In this document: positions 23,447-36,329 of the stretch, piece by piece | How the letters are laid out: each line of letters opens with the position of its first letter | Numbering within the stretch: position 1 is the stretch's first letter | Assembly (NCBI RefSeq): GCF_000001735.4 | Contig: NC_003074.8 | Span: 20,777,261 to 20,841,260 of the forward strand | Length of the DNA: 64,000 nucleotides | From: Arabidopsis thaliana | Taxonomy: Eukaryota; Streptophyta; Magnoliopsida; Brassicales; Brassicaceae | Direction of reading: 5' to 3' | Notes under the pieces: model-generated | Databases searched by the model: none | Told to the model about the DNA's origin: nothing | The model's input: only the letters and a program-made list of their open reading frames with translations | Made by a program: the position numbers and the translations under genes

Positions 23447-26067
23447 CGTCAGACTAAAAAAAACAAAACCGAGCAGAAGCTAAAGGAGCACGGAGAAGCT
23501 GATAAATCCAAGTCTCGATCTATCACAGATTCGAAGAAAAGCAAAAAGTTAGAGAGAGCTTTGAGTTTGAGTTCGCATGGCGGAGGAGACGAATTGAGAG
23601 GAGGAGTAACATGACTTTTCAACTTTTGTTAAAAGCGCGTGTCCCCGTGGTTTGGCCCGATAATAAATTAAAGAAGGATACAATAGTAAAAGCATTTACT
23701 TCTTCTTGTTGACAATAAGAAAAAAACAATCTCGTGAAAGAGTATCTATTTCTAATTTTTTCTATAGTATTCAACTGTATAACACTAGAGTAACCATTTA
23801 TCAATTAGATATTTTTGTATAGTAAAATACATAAAAAATGATATAAAATAGAAGAATCTATGGACCTGAAGATGCCAGAGCTAAGAGGATTCAAAAGAAG
23901 AGGCCAAAGACACCGTCGAAAAAGACTTTTGATGTTATAGCACTATTGTGGAAAATCGTTTAGGCTCGCTCTCTCTATTGTGCAATGTGTTTTTTTTTTT
24001 TTACAAAGGAGAAAACCTGAAGATGGTGGGGGTATAAATGCCACGTGGAATATAGTTATGATGTGTTGGATAATGGAATGATTGAAGATGAATGATTGTG
24101 TTTGTGGCATTATGGATTAAGAAAATGTGGAGGGAGTTTTCTGATGACCAATTCAACGTGGATGTTTTTTCTTTGTTTTTGTTTTGTTGCTTCGTTGTTA
24201 ATTTCTTCGTTTTCAATCCAAGTCTTTGCCATGTGGGTAGAGTCATGGATGTAATGGGAATATGCCCCATTAATACATATTTTCATTTAATTTATTTATG
24301 TATACTTTTCTCAATATTTCTCAGATGTTTGTTAGTGTATATATACTGTATACTGTAGATAGAAGTATTCCATAATTGTTGCATTCACACAGCCCACGTT
24401 TTCTGATGATTTATCTAATTAAAAGGAGAGAAAGCTCAAATTTCGCCCCCACGATCGAATGTCCGTCGAAGTTTTGATCTATCAATTTATTTTTTTATCG
24501 GCTTAAGAGCAAATTTTATAGTAAGTAAAGTTAATTATCCATATTAGTCAGATCAATCAGAGAACATTTTCGGAAATGTATGTTAGGAATGAATAGTATA
24601 TTAAAAGGTTGACTAGTAACGGTTTCGCCGTAATTTGAAAGCCATCGGGTTTTGATTGGTTGAAAGAAAGAACAATCATTTTTATTATTATGAATTTACA
24701 AATTCACCGGCATATCTACGCGTCGTACGTAATCTAACTTCATCCTTACGTAATTCTATGCTGTCTTTGTTTTGACCTAAAGAGTCTGCACAAGCACATT
24801 CATGGGCACTTTGCTTAAATAAATTGACATTGCTGCGGCACAATACTTAAAAACTGGGCGTTATGGGATTAAAAAAATTGCGAAACCTTAAAGGGCCATG
24901 CATTAGTTAAATTTGTCATTGACTTATTAATTGGTACCAACAATGCATATGGTACGTAGCTGTGTGAATGATCTAGGATTCAAAACCATAGTATAGAAAA
25001 TATTATTTGATATTTTGGTAGACTTAGGACCATATGAAAATATTATTAAAGATCTTTTAATAAAATATTTTTTTGAGTATAAACTAACTTAAGCTGCAAT
25101 CACATGTTAGGCGTACATATGCATGTTAGATTGTTTATTTTTGACGTCACATCTTATATACTTTATATGTTATGTTATTGATTTAACTTTTGATATACGA
25201 TTCTTTCAAAACCTTACATGTTCTAATCTCTTTTTTACAACCATGCATACCTCATAACTAAAAGATAATTCTCTAACTCGTTATTCAATTAGGAGAACAA
25301 ATATTTTCAAATTTAACATCATCGAATATGATCCTAGCAGATTGGATTAAGAAAAATCATGAAATATATATTCCAACTAAACAAAGAATGCGAAAAAGAT
25401 ATGAAAATAATTTTGGAGCACACCAAAGGATTTGTAGTCCTTTTCAGCTCCATTTTGGAGCTCTCTAGTAGGCCAGATCCCAAATAATAAATTTTCCATT
25501 TTTAAAATTTTGTGTATGCAATTGACTGCCCTACCGTCTTGTTCACTATTACTATACATTGAGTGAGACTTGTGAGGATTGACCTTTCATAATCAAATTT
25601 GTTGACGTTATACTTGTGCAGAAGTATGTTACTAAAAAGTAAAAATATAATCAACGATGGCATGGGAAAAAATGAATATGAAGGTTGATTGCAAAATACG
25701 CTTGAACCTTGATAGTTTTTGCCTTACACCTCATTTGGATTTTCATTGCAATGTCGGGATAAATTAGGCAATCTTATCAGGAATATATATCAACACATAA
25801 GAATATATTTACAACATTTAATCTATCCTTACTAAGAACAAATTTCTTAAATTTGCAACAATAAGGCAATTCATCCTTTTATTGTCTAAGGCCATTATCA
25901 ACAAGGATATGTATCAAGTGTTTCAGTCGGTTATAAATGACTTTAGTGCAACAGAAAACCCCATTTGTAAGATTCATGAAATATGTGATATACACTATAG
26001 TGAATGTCTTCGTTTGGAGCAACGAACACCAAACAACAATATCTTTTAGCATATGTACTTAGAAATC
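23447..26067. other. Intergenic region upstream of the pseudokinase gene
   Basis: About 2.6 kb of mostly AT-rich sequence. It should hold the pseudokinase promoter (just above 23446) and the 3' UTR of the GMC gene (just below 26068). Open frames near 24001-24358 are low-complexity and overlap on both strands, so I do not call a gene. No transposon end was recognised. Confidence 0.55.
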
Positions 26068-28723
26068 TCATGTTTCTTCCTCTTTTCCTCGGAAAGCCAT
26101 CCTCTCTCGAAGAATCTTCTGCCCCATATATCTACACATTACAATTTTCCAACAATCATATTTTGAAAAAAAAAGATTAAAAACATGTTTAGATCATTTG
26201 TATCAATTGGTTTCTGCGTGTTTTTACCTTCCGAGCATCATGATTGTGGCCTGTGGATTAGTCCCCGGAGACTTGAGAAACGTGGATCCATCGATGATCC
26301 TCAAAGCATCAACCCCTAATACTTTGTAATTGTTGTCGACCACTTTTCCAACTTGACAACCTCCATGGTAATGATAAATAGTCATCACGGTATCGATACA
26401 ATACTGCTCCAAATCAAACGTTGAAGTTATGTGTCTTGGCCTTAAATTAGTGGGAAGAGCAAGAATGAGATTTAGTAGTCCACGTGCACTCGCTAAAGGG
26501 TACTTGTACTTGGAGTATCCCTTCGAATCTATCACTTTAATAATGGTACTAAGTCCTTCAACACACTTGTTCAAATCCTCTGGATCCTTAAAGTAGTTGA
26601 ATGTCACTGAAGGGTTATCATCTGGATTCGTATTCCGCAACTCCAAGTGACCTCTCGAGAGCGGTCCATTCACTTTTTGGATGATCACACCCGCTTTTGT
26701 AGTCACGTTCAAGGTAAGATCCAAAGATTTGAAAAACTTTGAGATGGATTGGGTAGGAAGTTTTGTCTGCATATAAAACATCAATATCAAAAAATATCTT
26801 ATGAAGTCTTGTGTTAACAAAATTTGTAACATTTAAGAGTGTTAATTGATTATACCTTTTTAAGAAGATTCAAAACACCATCGAAGAAGCTACGGGTCAA
26901 ACTAATAGAGAGACTTAAGGCACTTCCACCTTCAATGTAACTACCAAACTTGGTGATTCCTACGGCTTGTACAAGAGACACTTCTACGGGTTCAGGAGAA
27001 GGGATAAAAACCGGATTCATCGGGTTATCACCCATCCCTTGGCCCACCATGGGTTGATCTACGATGACCGGGTTCACTCTATAGGCTGCAAGATGAGCCG
27101 CAGGGCCCACACCACTTAGCATCAATAGTTGAGGGCTCGCGATGGCACCTGCTGATAAGATCACCTCACTCATTGTCGAGTCTTGCGTTGCCAATTCTGC
27201 CTTGTAGGACACTCCATTTGCGTCCAGAAATATCACCCCATATGCTTTGGGCCTCTGGTTACCTGTCCAATAGAGAAGTTTCATATCCGGAGCAATATAC
27301 AAACAAATAATATGTATGGTAATGTGCAACAACGAATGACTACGACGGTGATAATGACCAAACGATCGCCATAATTGAATAATTCATTATAATTACCAAA
27401 ATGAACAACTGAAAGTCATGATTCAAAATTATAGAGATTTAAGAGTAAAAAAGAGGTTTCTAATTTGAAGTTTCAGTTTTTTGTAATTAGTGTATGTTAT
27501 CATAAATAATGTTTGTTTTATAAATAAGTATCATAACTATGTTAAACATCTTTATGTTTTTTTTTTTGTTAAGGAACATCTACAAGTTATAACCATGTTC
27601 TAATCAAAATATAATAATAGATCCTTACTACATGTAATAAATATATAAAAATCATAATCGTAAGCAAGATTTTTAATATTTCAATAACAAATTAAACACA
27701 AGTTGTGATTAAAAAAAAAAAAAACAAGTTTGATCACGTGTAAGCTACGTCTCTCTGACTCTCGCTTTGTTTTAGGTTTTTCAGGAACGTTCCTCTCTCT
27801 TCTTTCATACCTCTCGTTATGGAAAAATAAAATAAATTATAAGACATGTATTCAATTATCAGTCGTCATTACCTTTAATAGTGAAGAGGATCTTATGGAC
27901 AGAAGCATGCAAGTAGACAACTATCATGTTCGGATTAGCATACTCCAACAAATTCGCCGCCGTGTGTCTATGACCATCCCGGTCAAATATCGTACCACCA
28001 AATTTAGTCCCAACGATATGTTCGTACGTGAAACCATTGTATGGAGTCACACCAGCTTCCAAAAGCCCATCTCGAAACGCTGATTGCCATTTGTTAACCG
28101 GTGGTTCAAAAACCACTTTCTTCTCGACCCACTCGTAAGCCGCTTCGACCTCGTCTCTCTCCCATCCTGCTTCCGCCACGAAATCTTCTTCCGCACGTGA
28201 GTAGAATCCTGCGTTTATGACTGTGCCTCCACCGAGTACACGAGCGCGTGAGTTGAAAACGCCGTCTTCGGAGATGAAAAGCTGCGACCATGAGTTTGGA
28301 GTTATGTTCAAGAGTGTGTTTGCGAAGTTTCCGATGTCTGTTGCCGCTGGATCGTCGTAAGGGGAACCTCCGCGTTCGAGGACTAGAACGGTTGCGTTTT
28401 GAGAGAGCGTTGCGGCTAATGCACATCCAGCGGTTCCTCCTCCGATGATTATGTAGTCGAAGTGAGATAACTTTGGTGCTAATGTTGCATCTTTCATAAA
28501 TCTATAGTTTCCAGCTACACGAAAACATATTTTTCATAAAGTTGGAGTTCATATTAGTACACTAAGGTAAGGTATAACAAAAAAAAAAAAAAAAAAACAT
28601 AAGTTGAATGATTGGTAAAAGGAAACTAAAAATTCACGTACCTTCATCGGAATAACACGAGTCGTGGAAGATGAAAACTGCGACGAGGATAAATTGAAAA
28701 AATCGAAAGATATGAAAATTCAT
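26068..28723 (-). CDS. HOTHEAD-like glucose-methanol-choline (GMC) oxidoreductase
   Basis: Five exons: 28723-28642, 28514-27873, 27262-26856, 26766-26228, 26131-26068, summing to 577 residues. An N-terminal signal peptide (MNFHIFRFFQFILVAVFIF) sends it to the secretory pathway. The FAD-binding Rossmann motif GGGTAG is at 52-57, with ERGG at the end of beta 2. The second GMC signature lies around ILSAGAIASPQLLMLSGVGP. The C-terminal catalytic part has YHYHGGCQVGKVVD and ends GTNPQATIMMLGR. The family includes HOTHEAD, proposed to oxidise long-chain omega-hydroxy fatty acids in cuticle formation; the substrate of this member is unknown to me. By position it is At3g56060. Intron 2 is about 610 bp. 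Confidence 0.93.
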
Positions 28724-29726
28724 TATAGAGGAAGATTATAGGTTTGGTTCTTTATCTATTGGGGCCAAGGAAAAAAAATATGCTATTTATAAACCAACAT
28801 TTAGAAAAGAAAAAACAAACAGGAACATCTCTCACGGTTGCGGCAAAAGTCTTATTCGATGATAACCTGGCTTCGACCTCTTTATTTTTTCTAGCACATT
28901 TAAGTCAACGGATTATAGTATTTTCCATCTTAGACTTTGATTTGTTACATAGTAATAATTATACTTTTAACCCCAGGGTCCTTATTATACAAAGTTTAAG
29001 TTTTTTTGTTGTTGTTTTCCAAAAAAATGATGATTTGACCAAATCAAATTATTGTGGTAATTTTGACGAGGTGGTGCAGCATGGCTGGCCACTATGTTGG
29101 AATCCAAGTGGTCAAGAAATGTGAATAAAATGGTTTTAAGAAATGTATAAAATAACGAAGCTAATACCAAAGAGTTGGCTAGACTTTAAGTTACATTAAT
29201 TGCCAAGGCAAACTAGTTGTTGGAGTATTTAAAGAAGACTGTCCAAATATTGTTGGCTATTGACTATTGATGCTGAAACTTAACCATAAGTAGAAACTAC
29301 TCAAAGAAATGTGTGATGCGTTGGCTAAACAATATTTATCATCACATGATCAGAAAGTTTATCTTGTTCTGCATATGAAGTGAAATCTGCCCAATTCGAA
29401 AAGTCAGCAATTTTGGATACATATTCGCAAATGAGTCCTAAGAAGAGTTTGGTTCATTCATATTAACTACACCAAAATAAGAAAGCTACAAAACCAAATG
29501 TCTTCATAAAGAAACTAACCATTATTATCATCCATCCTATTCTCACACAAGAGTTTTAAGAAAACAACTTACAAGGATGGACCACTTCCTAAGGTTCATA
29601 TGATATAGTCAAAACCAAAGTAGTGCATCACAGACTAGATTGACCTTAACGCTAAGATGCTGTCTCTGCTTCACAGCATATGATAGAATAACCTGTCAAG
29701 ATCAACCCACCCAATGTTTTAAGAAC
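28724..29726. other. GMC gene promoter and ROC2 3' flank
   Basis: About 1 kb, AT-rich. Open frames near 28744-29170 overlap on both strands and have no recognisable domain. No repeat was seen. Confidence 0.6.
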
Positions 29727-30257
29727 TTATGAACTTGGGTTCTTGAGCTCACCACAATCTTCAATCACAACTCGTTCAGAAGGATTTCCCATGTCAGAGC
29801 CAACATCCTCCATTGCCTTGACCACATTGTATCCATCAACAACTTTCCCGAAAACAACATGTTTCCCATCAAGCCACGAAGTCTTCTCTGTGCAGATGAA
29901 GAACTGAGAACCATTAGTGTTGGGACCAGAGTTAGCCATAGACAAAATCCCTGGACCAGTGTGCTTCAACTTGAAGTTCTCATCTTCAAATTTAGACCCG
30001 TAAATAGATTCTCCTCCAGTTCCATTCCCACGAGTGAAATCTCCACCTTGACACATGAACCCTGGGATTATACGGTGAAAGGCTGAGCCTTTGTAGTGTA
30101 AAGCCTTCCCTGCTTTCCCAATACCATTCTCCCCAGTGCACAAAGCACGGAAATTATTAGCTGTTCTCGGAGTCACATCTGCAAATAACTCCATTACAAC
30201 ACGCCCTGCCTTCATCTTACCAATCAAGATGTCGAAGAAGACTTTAGGATTCGCCAT
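29727..30257 (-). CDS. ROC2: Cytosolic cyclophilin, peptidyl-prolyl cis-trans isomerase
   Basis: Single coding exon, 176 residues, full length for a plant single-domain cyclophilin. Catalytic and cyclosporin-binding residues are present: R62 and F67 in FHRIIPGF, Q70, and W128 in [11 protein letters not shown]. The plant-specific divergent loop (GKAGKALH, about 47-54) is present. There is no targeting peptide, so it is cytosolic. It catalyses proline isomerisation in protein folding and binds cyclosporin A. The 5' UTR appears to contain an intron of about 500 bp (donor AAG|GTACTT at 30764, acceptor TTGACAG ending 30264), common in highly expressed plant genes. Telo-box and site II motifs lie upstream. 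Confidence 0.96.
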
Positions 30258-30812
30258 TTTACTCTGTCAATTACAAAGATATGAATCAGCAGATGGTCCC
30301 AAATTCTAATTGGTATATAAGAGACTAAATCATGCAAACAAAGGTCCCAAATTGTTCAAACAACAACAATTGTGAGATTACCACTCTATGAGCACCTTAA
30401 AGTAAACTAGATAAAACCCAAGTGGTACTATTTTCCGATCAATGCAGACGAATAAGGATTCAATTATTCAGATCTGACTCAGATTTTCTCATACAATGTT
30501 AAAAATCATAAAACCGATTAATAAATGTCCCATCCATCGAAATTGTCGATAAGAAAAGATAAATTCTTATAACACAGAGATTTATCGAAACCTCAAATGG
30601 ATGGTTTTAGGATATTGCACAAATATTGAGCTCGCAGGCGTTTTTTATTATACGTTATCTGCAAGCCTTCGATATGTGCTTTTAACGCGATAAAACGCAA
30701 AATCGAAGAAATAGAGAAGCAAAAATCATCGAAAACATGAATTGGGTTCACCGAAATGAAGTACCTTTGCAGAGGCAATCTCAAATTCGTCTTCTCAAGG
30801 AGCGAGTGAAGG

Positions 30813-30974
30813 ATTTATATAACGGCTCAATGGCACAAGGGCTTTGGGGGCTAGGGTTTTACTAGGGCTTTTGATTGTTTGAGTTGAGACAGAGAGATCT
30901 GTTTTCTCGGTTTTGCCCTTTTTTATTTTCTTACCGTCACAGTCTCATCAAAAAGCCCATATGATTCAGGCCCA
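30813..30974 (-). promoter_or_regulatory. ROC2 promoter: TATA box, telo-box, site II motifs
   Basis: Read on the minus strand: TATATAA-type TATA box at about 30813-30821, telo-box AAACCCTAG at 30851-30859 with a variant AAGCCCTAG beside it, and site II-type motifs at 30955-30959 and GGCCCA at 30969-30974. This is the usual set-up of strongly expressed, growth-linked plant genes. Confidence 0.7.
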
Positions 30975-31464
30975 TTATTAAAACTACCATCCAAGAAATA
31001 TAATCGTTTCGTTGGACTTGGACCCAACAACAAACCCCATTTCACATTGGTTCGTGTGAGCTAATTAAAGCTTTAATAAGCTATCTAATTTCAATCTCGT
31101 GTTGCTATCTTAATAAGCTCTTTAACAACATAAATCTCAATGTTTTGAGATTGCTTTCAAAGTTAACTATTTGATGTTCATTACAAGAGACTATATATAT
31201 ATGAACCTAGTTGCTTAGATCTAATTAAATGAGCTTTGGAAAATAAATTACATAGGACACTTGGGCTTTTCGGATGATTTATAATCTTGGCCTTATTATG
31301 AATGCTCTAATAAAACAAGAAGAAATGGATTCTCTGGTCGCTTGGACTTGTGTTAGTGGTTTATTAGCAAAGAGAAAGTGTCCAACAACAGAAGTGCAAC
31401 AGAAGTGCAGAGTCTTTCCGAAAAATCAGATCATAGAACAATGCTTTTGAAGAGATGGTTATTA

Positions 31465-31872
31465 GGTGGACAAGACTCTACATTATATATTATAATATTC
31501 AGATTATCTTTATACTATTAACCACTCCATAATGTTACAAACAACCAATCTTAATGTAAAAAGTGAAAAACTAAATGAGAAGCAATATCAGATATTATAG
31601 AGCTAATAAGATTCTTCTTTTTCCTCTCTAACTCTCTTTCTTCAAGACCGATCTCACCCAATGATAAGTGAAATGGGGCGACGATAAGACTTCTTCCTCT
31701 CAATATTTACTCTAATGACTTCAGCATCCTTTTGACTTCAGATGTTTATAAGGTGGACAAGAGTCAGCACTAAACAGTATGTAGTATAATATTTGACGTT
31801 CAAACTATCTTTATACTACTAATCACTCTACAGTGTTAGAAATAGACAATTTTAATGTAAAACGTGGAAATC
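31465..31872. repeat. Diverged direct repeat, about 110-bp units
   Basis: 31465-31570 and 31752-31872 share GGTGGACAAGA, then (T)ATAATATT, TATCTTTATACTA, a CACTC block, GTTA(C/G)AAA, then AATTTTAATGTAAAA-like text. They lie about 290 bp apart in the same orientation, with many substitutions. They may be remnants of one transposon, but I recognise no terminal structure. Confidence 0.6.
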
Positions 31873-32315
31873 ATCGATTAGGAAAAACAAATGTTTTCAA
31901 TTATGGTTGGACTGTTGAGGGTTTCAATTATATTGACCACCAGAGCTAACCAAATATCATTTTCTGATTGACTTCCCTCAGAATATCTTATACTGATTCC
32001 TGAATATCTTTTTAAAAGGGCTTTTCGGATGTCATCTTTAATACCAGAAATAGACTTAGGATTCTTTGACCAAAGAGAAATAGTTCAGATGTGTATGCTA
32101 TAGATTTTTTTGCACAAACTCTGAACCTATCTTTCAATCTAATAGGTTATGATGGAGGTAGATCATTTTATAAAGTGATTTAATCCATGAACCGATTACT
32201 CATTTTAACATCTAGTTAATCAAATTTAAATTATTTTTGAAAAATCACAATGGCAATTTTAGTAGTTTATGCTGAAATTCACATAATTATTTTACTTAGA
32301 TAATAGTATTAATTA

Positions 32316-32384
32316 TCCGGTGATTATCCAAATCACTATTCTGAAATAATGAAATTATATAATGGTCCGGTGATTATCCAAATC
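32316..32384. repeat. Exact 19-bp direct repeat
   Basis: TCCGGTGATTATCCAAATC occurs at 32316-32334 and again at 32366-32384, 50 bp apart, in AT-rich DNA with many ATTT/AAAT half-palindromes. It is probably a small local duplication. Confidence 0.75.
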
Positions 32385-32765
32385 GTCATTTCATTAGTTT
32401 CATTATTGATTTCATAAAATAACTCAATGTCTTTAATATTATTCGTAAATGTCTCTTTTAATCTTATGTGTTATTTTATATGTCATTTTAAAAAATTGTC
32501 AAAACTCTCTAAAATTTTAAATCGTCAAAATCATCTAAATTTTTATCTAAACTCAAATCACTTCAACTCCTTCATCAAATCACTTCACTTCAAATCATTG
32601 GAATTTTGCATTGAAACAAAATATAATATTTATTTCCAAAACATATTCATTTGATTTTGGATCTATTTGTTTGAGCCATAGATGGAGAATCTGCTGACGG
32701 AAATATATACCCGGCGTCAATGTTGTTCTTGGTATGGATTTCGTTCCATTTATTTGCTTGTTTTA

Positions 32766-32972
32766 GACAGAGAGATGTTTTCTTCGTTTTGCCCTCTTAT
32801 TTCACTATTTTACATTTTTGCTTTCAATAACAGTTGTCCAAAAAGAAAAAAAAAAGAAAAAACTTTCAGTAACAGATCAAAAAGCCCATATTAAGATTTA
32901 GGCCCATTATATAAACTCCGTCCGCGATTGAATTCAATCGGTTCGTTGGACCCAACAACAAACCCAATTTCA
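32766..32972 (-). repeat. Second copy of the ROC2 upstream region
   Basis: This stretch matches the DNA just upstream of ROC2 (30888-31048) in the same order and orientation. Shared blocks are GACAGAGAGAT followed by a TTTTCT and TTTTGCCCT run; ATCAAAAAGCCCATAT followed by AGGCCCATTAT; and TCGTTGGAC followed by CCAACAACAAACCC. The copy has gained about 40 bp of A-rich sequence. The site II motifs survive. No cyclophilin coding sequence follows it. Confidence 0.75.
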
Positions 32973-33265
32973 AGTTCGTTTTACTCATACCATGTCTTTT
33001 TTTTTTAACTCATACCATGTCTTCTAAAAATCAAAACTAAAACTGAATCAAATGGAAGGAAAAATATTATATTTATACTTCAAACTTTATAGTTAAAAGA
33101 CACATTATCACAAGAATCTAACGTTTAACTTGATTCCTATAAGGCTATACTTTCCAAACCAAAAAAAAACTTCAAATTAAGAGTATCCGCACCAAAAATC
33201 ATTGAACAGCCCTAATCAAAACGAAAATGAACAAGATTTGTTAAAGAGAATGATGAATGTTGTGT

Positions 33266-35728
33266 TTAAGGACGCCAAGAAGATTTCAAGCCAACAAGGA
33301 ATTTGCCTCTGTACAGATTCGTTGACCATCGGAGTGATAAAAGAATAGGGTTTAGCTTCTTTAGCATTTCGACAGTGTCTTGCACCGCAAGATACCCTCC
33401 TGGTCTTAGTATTCGGTCTATTTCCACTACCACCTCCATCAAATCACACCTGAGAATATCAAAATCAAAAACAACATGTAGTTTTAGCTATAGATCGAAA
33501 AGTCAAAACAACTTGCAAGAATCATAAATTTTACCTTTGAGAAAGATTGGTAAAAAGGAAACTAGAGTGCAAGAGATCATATGATCTTGGGTATGTATTG
33601 AACGACTCACACCAATCATGGTATATCCCTATCAAACCTCTATCAAAAATCGTCGATAACGTGTCTTCACCTTCTACAGGAATCACATTCATCACCCACA
33701 GAGGTTTGTTTATAAGAGCAGCCGCAAATCTGAAAAGGAAGATATGAACAAATGGTAAACAAGAGAGAAATGAATCATTTGTGAAGTATATAGTGAAATA
33801 TTGTCTCACCCTCCATAACCAGCGTTCATGTCCATAACATTGTGAATCCTAGTCCAGTTTATAGCTAAACTATATAGGTAGATATTAGACATGACTCCAG
33901 ACCAGAGTTTGCTGTCTTCTCTGAAACTCTCTTCACTCCTCTGCTCTCTAAAGAGGCTAACCGGTGTCTCCGTTAACCTCTCAGGCCAACCGGAAGGCCA
34001 TTTCCCTATTGGACTGACCGGTAGTTTCGGTAGACAAGTAAGCAGAGGAGTGTACCTTTTGATTCGAAAAAATTGTTATGAATTGGTTTAAGAGACATCA
34101 AAAACTCTGTTTTTTTTGTTGAAATCATATATTTAAGGATACAATGTCATTACCATGAACTGTTCTTCTTGGTCTCTTCTTCAATGCAGAGAGGCGGATC
34201 TTTGTTTTTACGAGATTCATAACAAGAATCTGAGTCTGGTTTCTGGTAAATCACGAATCCAACTTTAGTGAATCGAGTTCTAGCCACAACTTTCCAACAC
34301 ATTGATGTAGTCAAAGACTCCATTGCTGCAAGAAAAACACATACAAACCATAAAACATTCACAAACTTCTTCTGTATGCTAATTAAACATAATGAGGAGG
34401 GACTAAGAAGAACAAGTAAAACTAACTTTTCCAAACATTACGGTGCCCTTCGTCGTGTTGATAAACTGGTGTAGCTGACCAAACAAAAAACCCTCCAGGC
34501 CTTAGAACCCGGTTAAGTTCCAAAAGTGGTCTACCACCTGCAACAACACATTTCCATATAACAACAGTATTAACAAAGCAAGCAAGTTCACTGATTCAAA
34601 AGCAAGGATATATTTGGAGTATAACAACCGTATCCATGCCAATGGACTCTGCATCTAGCGCAATGGATTACGTCGTAAGCATTATCAGGAAAAGGAAGCT
34701 TTTGAGTTCCAATAACAGCGAGTGTAGCGGGAATCCCTCGTTCCAGTGCGAACTGAATCTGAGCTTCGTGTTCGTCTTTAGGAGCAAATGACATTGTGAT
34801 AACGTTCTTATCAAGTAAAGTCCCACCAAAGCTAGCCACACCACAACCAACATCTAGAACCACTCTTACTTTCTTCCCCCAATCAAGAATAGGTAACGTC
34901 TATAAAAAGAAAACAGTAACTCAGTAAAACTGAATCAATCTTTTGGATATGTAAATATGTTTTTTTACCTTTTGTATGAAGTTGATGTAGTGAATAACAC
35001 CGTCTTTGAATTGAGTTCCACCTCCAGGGAAGACAAAGAAAGGTCCAGATTTACGAACCCAATTCTGATCTTTCTTGTATTCTACAAGTTTCGGATGAGG
35101 AACATTATCATACCAAATCTGCAGACACAAGAAAAACAAGAATTTAGAAAGCAGAGGAATCACAATCTTCACAAGCAAGTAACAAGAAAAGATCTTACCG
35201 AAAAAATAGAAACGAGTCTCTCACCATGTCTCTACTCTGAGGCCAAGGAAGAGGAACTTTGTAATGTTGTGGCAAAGGAACCAAACATTTTGGTGAACGC
35301 TCAGGACAATGTCTCTCTCTGTGCTCCATGTTTCTCTTCGACTTAAGTTTCTTGATAGCTTTTGTGTTATCCAAACACGGTATGTAATCTGGACTCTCAC
35401 ATCTCTTCCAATCTATCTTCAAACTCACGTTCCATTGTTTGTCATCTTTAAGCCAATCCAATTCCAAACCTTGATCATCAGGATGATCATCGACTCGGGT
35501 TTGATTAACCGGTGATTCCAGAGGAGGTGATGAGTCGTTGGTGGGACTCGAGATTGGCGTGGAGGTAGGGATGACGGAGAGAGAAGATCGAGGGAGATAA
35601 GGGAGAGACAAGTAAGGGAAGAGATCGATGGTATCATTGGTCAAGAGGAGGATTGTGACTGATACGAGCAAGATTGAGAGAACACAGAGACCTGAGAGTT
35701 TCCGACTTTGGAAGATGTTCTTGATCAT
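33266..35728 (-). CDS. PMT22: Golgi pectin-type methyltransferase (DUF248/QUA2 family)
   Basis: Eight exons: 35728-35225, 35118-34969, 34899-34629, 34537-34427, 34325-34154, 34055-33810, 33729-33535, 33449-33266, giving 610 residues. The start is [10 protein letters not shown]; the frame extends upstream only to a GTG. It is a type II membrane protein with one TM helix at about 11-30 and a Ser/Pro stem. The SAM-binding motif is [13 protein letters not shown], and the family signatures [19 protein letters not shown] and [12 protein letters not shown] are present; it ends GLKSSWRP. The family methylates pectin or related polysaccharides in the Golgi (QUA2 is the best known). The substrate of PMT22 is not established. 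The nearest relative is PMT23 on chromosome 2. Confidence 0.95.
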
Positions 35729-36256
35729 TCTTTCTTCGTTTTTCCACACAACAGAGAGAGATTACTCTGATCGATCTTTGAGAGAGAGATATTGAAGTTA
35801 TGTGTAAAGAGCCAAAAATAGAAAACAAGATGGGCAATAATATATATGACATGTGTCATGCTATTACTTGCTCTGACGTGATGTGAGATATGGAAAGTAA
35901 TCTCATATCTTTATGACGTTATGATTGTATAGTTTGATGTCCAAGTTAGTGGATGAGAATATTACAAGGAGTTGGAAAATAACATAAGTGTATCTTTTGC
36001 TTTTGGAGTCTTCTCAATTGTCTCAGTGATTTTTTTTGAAGTTGCAATCCAGAACGAAAAAGATTAAGAAAATTGTTCAAATGAACAAGAATTGATGATC
36101 TTTGTAAGTGAAGAAACCAAAAGCTATCAAAATTGAATGTTACTCTCATGGATCAGTATAACTTCATGTGAACAAATTGCTTAACATAGGCCCATATCCA
36201 CTTATGGTGAAAGCAAGGCAAAGTAAAAGAAGTATAAAAATAAAACAACTAACTAT
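35729..36256. other. PMT22 promoter region
   Basis: About 530 bp upstream of PMT22 up to the tRNA gene. The proximal part is GA/CT-rich (read on the minus strand as a CT-rich 5' UTR). No other gene is seen. Confidence 0.6.
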
Positions 36257-36329
36257 CGCCCACCGTGGGGCTCGAACCCACGACCACAAGGTTAAGAGCC
36301 TTGCGCTCTACCAACTGAGCTAGACGGGC
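36257..36329 (-). tRNA. tRNA-Lys (anticodon CUU)
   Basis: A 73-nt gene without an intron. Acceptor arm GCCCGTC pairs with GGTGGGC and the discriminator base is G. The A-box (TAGCTCAGTTGG) and B-box (GGTTCGAGCC) are intact. The anticodon arm is CAAGG-CTCTTAA-CCTTG, so the anticodon is CUU and reads AAG. T-runs for Pol III termination follow at about 36236-36245. Confidence 0.98.

Larger units (their letters stand above)
30258..33265. other. Intergenic region between ROC2 and PMT22
   Basis: About 3 kb without a coding gene. It holds the ROC2 5' UTR intron and promoter, several old duplications (listed separately: 30888-31048 with 32766-32972; 31465-31570 with 31752-31872; the 19-bp repeat at 32316 and 32366) and, on the right, the PMT22 3' flank. 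Short open frames at 32427-32894 have no recognisable domain. Confidence 0.65.

Noticed and set aside
24001-24358. Overlapping open frames on both strands in the intergenic region
   Set aside because: Low-complexity, no domain, no splice or promoter context, and the two strands shadow each other.
32427-32894. Two short open frames between ROC2 and PMT22
   Set aside because: They are AT-rich, match no family, and overlap the duplicated promoter segment.
35729-35749. Seven-codon extension of PMT22
   Set aside because: It begins with GTG; the ATG at 35728 gives 610 residues as expected.
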